From positions 1 to 64,000 of the forward strand of contig CANSLJ010000007.1 of the NCBI GenBank assembly GCA_947647735.1: DNA of 64,000 bases, in the 5' to 3' direction. Under the pieces are notes generated by a model. That model was not told the DNA's origin. It did no database searches and saw only the letters and a program-made list of their open reading frames with translations. The position numbers and the translations under genes are program-made. Within the stretch, counting starts at the first letter, position 1. Every line of letters begins with the position of its first letter. Positions 60,873 to 64,000 of the stretch are shown piece by piece. The DNA is from an uncultured bacterium (GTDB lineage Bacteria; Bacillota; Clostridia; Lachnospirales; Lachnospiraceae).

Positions 60873-61910
60873 ATGGTAAATGAACTGATTTCAGGTATCC
60901 CGGAATTCATGTGGGATAATATTTTTACAGTGATAAATACGCTGATCTGTGGATTAATAGTTGCCTTTTTTACTTCAACATTTTTGAAGAAAAAGGAGGA
61001 ACGTACCCGCATTGCCGGAGTGATATTGGAGAAGCGAATCAATAGTGAACAGGATGTGCTGCATTTTTTAGAACGGGAATTTTTTAAAGAAGAGATAAAT
61101 ATTGAAAACAGCAGTAAATATGATGTTGCGTTTTCGGAGCTGCTTGAGACGTATGGATTGCCCGATCCCCACGAGGGACACATTCAATATGCCCGTATTT
61201 TTATCTCTTTCGAGAAGTTCGCATCCTTTTTTCACGCTTTTGAAGATAAGATTACAACCCACAAATTATGGCTTGATACAAAGGTAAGAACACATCTTGT
61301 CTTTATGCAGTTATATTTCAGCACTTTTAATACGATTCCGCTGATGGTAAAGCGTATTCGGCTTCCAGAGGGTAAAGAATTGTCTGACGAAGAATTTGAA
61401 AAGGTATGTGACAGAGTGCTTTATATACTTGGTATCAGTTGTGATGGGGAAATAAATGAGTTTATGTCAGAATTAGATGAGCTCATAGTTGACTCCGTTT
61501 ATAAGCTTGAATTAAAACGTCCTAAAAGAAGCATGATGCGGAAAAATATGTATAACGTGGATATGAAGAAATGCATGAAAAGAGTCATGCGTAAAACAAT
61601 TGTTGGAACGGCGCAGAAGAATATTTTTCAGCTTGTTATGGATACGGTGTATCGAGTAAAAGGGATCAATCTGTCTGAAATGACAAATGAAGAATATGAT
61701 GATTTTCTCAAATCCTCCGATCCGAAAATGTATCAGGAAATACAGGAGGAAATGCAGGAGTTTCATAAAAATTTAGAGAAGCTGGCTGAAGAGAATGGCG
61801 TAAAAATTGTGCATCGAAAAGATCTTGAAAAGTATTCCGGGGAGTATGGAATTTCCTTAAAAGACCTTTTTGAAGGGAAAGAAATAAAGAAAACAGATGA
61901 GTTAATATAA
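60873..61910 (+). CDS. Single-pass membrane protein with large cytoplasmic part
   Basis: 345 residues from ATG 60873 behind AAGGAGGAG; an in-frame ATG at 60852 has no site. One membrane helix near the N-terminus (IFTVINTLICGLIVAFFTSTF) then a charged, mostly helical cytoplasmic region (about 36-345) with EEIQEEMQEFHKNLEKLAEENG-like coiled coil near the end. No recognised domain. Stand-alone transcript between the LytTR gene and sdpR. Confidence 0.65.
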   Translation: MVNELISGIPEFMWDNIFTVINTLICGLIVAFFTSTFLKKKEERTRIAGVILEKRINSEQDVLHFLEREFFKEEINIENSSKYDVAFSELLETYGLPDPHEGHIQYARIFISFEKFASFFHAFEDKITTHKLWLDTKVRTHLVFMQLYFSTFNTIPLMVKRIRLPEGKELSDEEFEKVCDRVLYILGISCDGEINEFMSELDELIVDSVYKLELKRPKRSMMRKNMYNVDMKKCMKRVMRKTIVGTAQKNIFQLVMDTVYRVKGINLSEMTNEEYDDFLKSSDPKMYQEIQEEMQEFHKNLEKLAEENGVKIVHRKDLEKYSGEYGISLKDLFEGKEIKKTDELI

Positions 61911-61922
61911 ATCAGTGTTTCT

Positions 61923-61942
61923 ATTTAAAAAATATTTTAAAT
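61923..61942. promoter_or_regulatory. Upstream operator of sdpR-sdpI
   Basis: ATTTAAAA-AATA-TTTTAAAT: a perfect 8-bp inverted repeat five bases before the -35. A near-copy lies at 61979-61998. Confidence 0.7.
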
Positions 61943-61947
61943 ATCTG

Positions 61948-61976
61948 TTGACAATCTGTGTTATATTTCATAGAAT
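61948..61976 (+). promoter_or_regulatory. Promoter of sdpR-sdpI
   Basis: TTGACA (61948-61953), 17 bases, TAGAAT (61971-61976). Near-consensus, between two operator palindromes, 41 bases before the TTG start. Confidence 0.82.
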
Positions 61977-61978
61977 CT

Positions 61979-61998
61979 ATTTAAAGAAAATTTTAAAT
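61979..61998. promoter_or_regulatory. Downstream operator of sdpR-sdpI
   Basis: ATTTAAAG-AAAA-TTTTAAAT: seven of eight arm positions pair, 18 of 20 bases match the upstream operator. It covers the transcription start region. Centre-to-centre distance 56 bases. Confidence 0.7.
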
Positions 61999-62016
61999 AC
62001 CATTGGAGGCGGCATA

Positions 62017-62286
62017 TTGGCACTGCATGAGATACTGGCGGCATTGGCGGATGAAAATCGAAGAAAAATCCTGCAGAAGTTGAAGGCGGGGAAGATCAGT
62101 TCCGGTGATCTGGCTGATGCTCTGCATATGACGCCCCAGGCGTTATCATATCATCTGTCAAAATTGAAAAGGGCTGATCTGATCTATGAGACAAAGTTTA
62201 AAAATTTTATTTATTATGAATTAAATCTGTCCGTACTTGATGAAGCTGTTATGTGGATTAATGAACTGAGGGAAAATCAAGAGTGA
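62017..62286 (+). CDS. sdpR: SdpR-like ArsR-family autorepressor, TTG start
   Basis: 89 residues from TTG 62017, seven bases after GGAGG (62005-62009). Earlier in-frame starts would lie upstream of or inside the promoter. Winged helix: LHEILAALADENRRKILQKLKAGKISSGDLADALHMTPQALSYHLSKLKRADLIYETKFKNFIYYELN. No metal-binding cysteines, as in SdpR. In Bacillus, SdpR represses sdpRI until SdpI, bound to the SDP toxin, sequesters it at the membrane. sdpI follows, supporting the assignment. Confidence 0.88.
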   Translation: MALHEILAALADENRRKILQKLKAGKISSGDLADALHMTPQALSYHLSKLKRADLIYETKFKNFIYYELNLSVLDEAVMWINELRENQE

Positions 62287-62346
62287 AAAGACCTGCCATT
62301 GATTTCACAATACATCTATGTTTTGAAAGGGGGAGGGGACAAAACA

Positions 62347-63006
62347 ATGAAAACAAAGAAAATGATATACTTTATTCTGATGTATCTTCCGCTGGCAGTG
62401 TCGGTCATCGCGATGCAGTTTCTTCCGGACAAAATTCCCGCACACTATGGGTTTGATGGTCAGGCTGACCGCTGGGGGAGTAAATATGAGGCACTGCTGT
62501 ATCCCGTTATAACGATTCTGATGGGATGCTTTTTACTTGGAATGGCAAAGCTGGCAGCGAAGCAGGAGGAGCATGGGGAGAACAATAGAAATGTGATCAT
62601 TGTCACAGGTATTTTTGTATTGCTGTTGTTTAATGCCCTGAACGCTTATTTCCTCTATACGGGCTTTCACAGGGTGGAAGATTTATCGTCGGTTCCAATC
62701 GAAATCTATCAGCTTGTTTTTGGCTTGCTCGGCGTGCTGATGATCGTTGTGGGGAATATTATGCCCAAGTTGCGCATGAATTCTGTCGCGGGCCTGCGGA
62801 CGCGCTGGAGCATGAAAAACGAGGTGACATGGAAAAAGAGCCAGAGGATAGGAGGAATTTCGTTTATTGCCGGCGGGATTGCTATGATAGGAGCCTGCAT
62901 TGTGCTGAAAGGTACTTCCTGTCTGCCGGCTGTTTTGGGGATATGGGGGATTCTGCTTGTTGTGGATGTTTTGTGCACTTACAGGATTGCGAAAAGGAAT
63001 GGGTGA
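62347..63006 (+). CDS. sdpI: SdpI-like immunity/signal membrane protein
   Basis: 219 residues from ATG 62347 behind GGGGGAGGGG. Six membrane helices with DUF1648-type start (LPDKIPAHYGFDGQADRWGSKYEALLYPV) and SdpI motif LRMNSVAGLRTRWSMKNEVTWKKSQRIGG. In Bacillus SdpI confers immunity to the SDP killing peptide and signals to SdpR. No sdpABC toxin genes are in the window, so this copy may defend against foreign peptides. Confidence 0.92.
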   Translation: MKTKKMIYFILMYLPLAVSVIAMQFLPDKIPAHYGFDGQADRWGSKYEALLYPVITILMGCFLLGMAKLAAKQEEHGENNRNVIIVTGIFVLLLFNALNAYFLYTGFHRVEDLSSVPIEIYQLVFGLLGVLMIVVGNIMPKLRMNSVAGLRTRWSMKNEVTWKKSQRIGGISFIAGGIAMIGACIVLKGTSCLPAVLGIWGILLVVDVLCTYRIAKRNG

Positions 63007-63107
63007 GATGGATGTCTTAAGATAGAGATGGCCGATCCCAAAAGATTAAGTGAGTGCTGCATTTGAAAGGAACAGGAATTATAGGAATATTCAGGAGGTT
63101 TGGAAAC

Positions 63108-63938
63108 ATGAAAACTGCTGCAAAATACCAGAATAAGACGCCGGAAGAGATCATTCGTCAATATAGAAAGAGCCTTCGCTTGAATCAGGGGCTGCTCATC
63201 CTGCTTCTGTTATTGTATGTCGCTGACAGTATCCGGGGAAGCTGGCAAGGTGATATTAGCCTGATGGGTGCACTGTTCAGGCTGGTGCTTCTCATTGTGA
63301 TCACTTTTCCCATCAACGTCCTGATGTCCCGTGATCTGATATCCCTGAATCTGATCCTGAACCAGAACTGCGCTCCTGTGACCTATTTTCAGGTGATGTG
63401 TATGCTGGAGAAAATGTATAGGCGGAAACGAAATGTCCGGGCTGTTCAGATGAATGAGGCTTCCGGCCTTATGTGGTCGGGGCAGTTTTCCGAGGCTCTT
63501 GCTCTGGCGGAATCTTTACGAAAGTTTAAATTTAGTGTCCCTTATCAGCTTTCTCTTCTGAACATTCGTTTTAACTGTTACAAAAAGCTGGAGAACCTGG
63601 AAGGGGCGATGGAGGTCAGGCGGGAGGCGGAGGCTCTTGTCTCCTCTTTTACAAAGACATCACAGCAGAAAGCAGGACAGACGCTGTTAAATATTATGGC
63701 GGGAAGTCTGGCTTTATGGCAGAGGGATTATGAGGCTTTCCTTCGCACTGAGAAGGAACTCAGTGCCGGTTACACGGCAAAAATTCAAAAGGTGCTTTCT
63801 GCTATGCATCTTGCGGAGGCGGATGTTGCCCGGGGAGAGATGGAGAGTGCCAGAATGCGTCTGGAATATGTGATCCGGGAGGGCGGGACTTTGTACGTTG
63901 TGGAGGAGGCGCGCTGTATGCTGATGAAGCTGGGGTAA
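63108..63938 (+). CDS. Membrane protein with TPR-like tail
   Basis: 276 residues from ATG 63108, nine bases after GGAGG; a start at 63054 lacks a good site. Two helices near 25-45 and 55-78, then TPR-like helical pairs (MNEASGLMWSGQFSEALALAESL, YKKLENLEGAMEVRREAEALV, LAEADVARGEMESARMRLEYVI). Likely a protein-interaction scaffold at the membrane. Function unknown. The last 62 bases of the window hold no gene start I can support. Confidence 0.7.
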   Translation: MKTAAKYQNKTPEEIIRQYRKSLRLNQGLLILLLLLYVADSIRGSWQGDISLMGALFRLVLLIVITFPINVLMSRDLISLNLILNQNCAPVTYFQVMCMLEKMYRRKRNVRAVQMNEASGLMWSGQFSEALALAESLRKFKFSVPYQLSLLNIRFNCYKKLENLEGAMEVRREAEALVSSFTKTSQQKAGQTLLNIMAGSLALWQRDYEAFLRTEKELSAGYTAKIQKVLSAMHLAEADVARGEMESARMRLEYVIREGGTLYVVEEARCMLMKLG

Positions 63939-64000
63939 AAGGAGCAGAAGGAAAGGATACAAACAATAGAGTATGGTTATAATAAATGGCGTGTTGCCGA

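Noticed and set aside
1-64000. CRISPR arrays, tRNA, rRNA, insertion sequences
   Set aside because: No regular spaced repeats, cloverleaf-like clusters, transposase ORFs or IS-type ends were recognised by eye; a dedicated scan could still find a missed tRNA.

Overview
The window reads as chromosomal DNA of a spore-forming, Gram-positive Clostridia, most likely a gut Lachnospiraceae. This rests on the block nadK-argR-recN-spoIVB, a Spo0A-type DNA-binding domain, a SpoVB-type flippase, strong GGAGG-type ribosome binding sites with several TTG starts, sigma-A-like promoters, and coding strongly biased to the + strand. I saw no rRNA, tRNA, CRISPR array or insertion sequence. Species is not determined.

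Layout. 1-4.7 kb: end of an OmpR-type response regulator, its sensor kinase, a 51-residue membrane microprotein missing from normal ORF calling, and an ABC exporter (ATPase plus two permeases) behind a promoter with four 11-bp-spaced TTCACA-like boxes. 4.9-10.7 kb: two acetyltransferases, then small accessory genes (DUF1643, DUF1801, SUFU-like, pentapeptide repeat) and a VbhA-like antitoxin with a Fic protein. 10.7-15.2 kb: conserved nadK-argR-recN-spoIVB core. NadK carries an in-frame repeat insertion, and spo0A, the usual next gene, is absent. 15.3-23.9 kb: a one-directional run of immunity-like genes (DUF4241, LRR plus zinc ribbon, DUF4261, SUKH, several unknowns), starting at a strong promoter just after the spoIVB terminator.

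24-34.5 kb: an orphan VanR/VanS-like pair; an Abi gene broken at its HEPN active site; an ABC exporter behind a hairpin leader; minus-strand genes (GNAT, TIGR04076, kinase-like); a C45 acyltransferase-like hydrolase; then a gene-poor stretch with a membrane pseudogene. 34.6-43 kb: Uma2 nuclease-like protein, HTH protein, an AraC regulator divergent from gmd-fcl-manC-manA (GDP-L-fucose supply), HD hydrolase and GNAT. 43.2-46.5 kb: a tandem duplication of an ECF sigma/anti-sigma pair. 46.6-53 kb: an HTH regulator fused to a superoxide-reductase-like iron domain, ogt, a radical SAM gene with dus, azlCD, and an HTH membrane regulator.

53-64 kb: two lipoproteins; a Spo0A effector domain without receiver; a 137-bp nested palindromic element; glgA; a SpoVB-like flippase leading into a GHKL/LytTR two-component system; a membrane protein; an sdpR-sdpI pair whose promoter is bracketed by two matching palindromes; and a membrane protein cut close to the window end.

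The recurring theme is protection and signalling: immunity-like proteins, SdpI, Fic/antitoxin, Abi, two exporters and four signal-transduction pairs lie around a small housekeeping/sporulation core.
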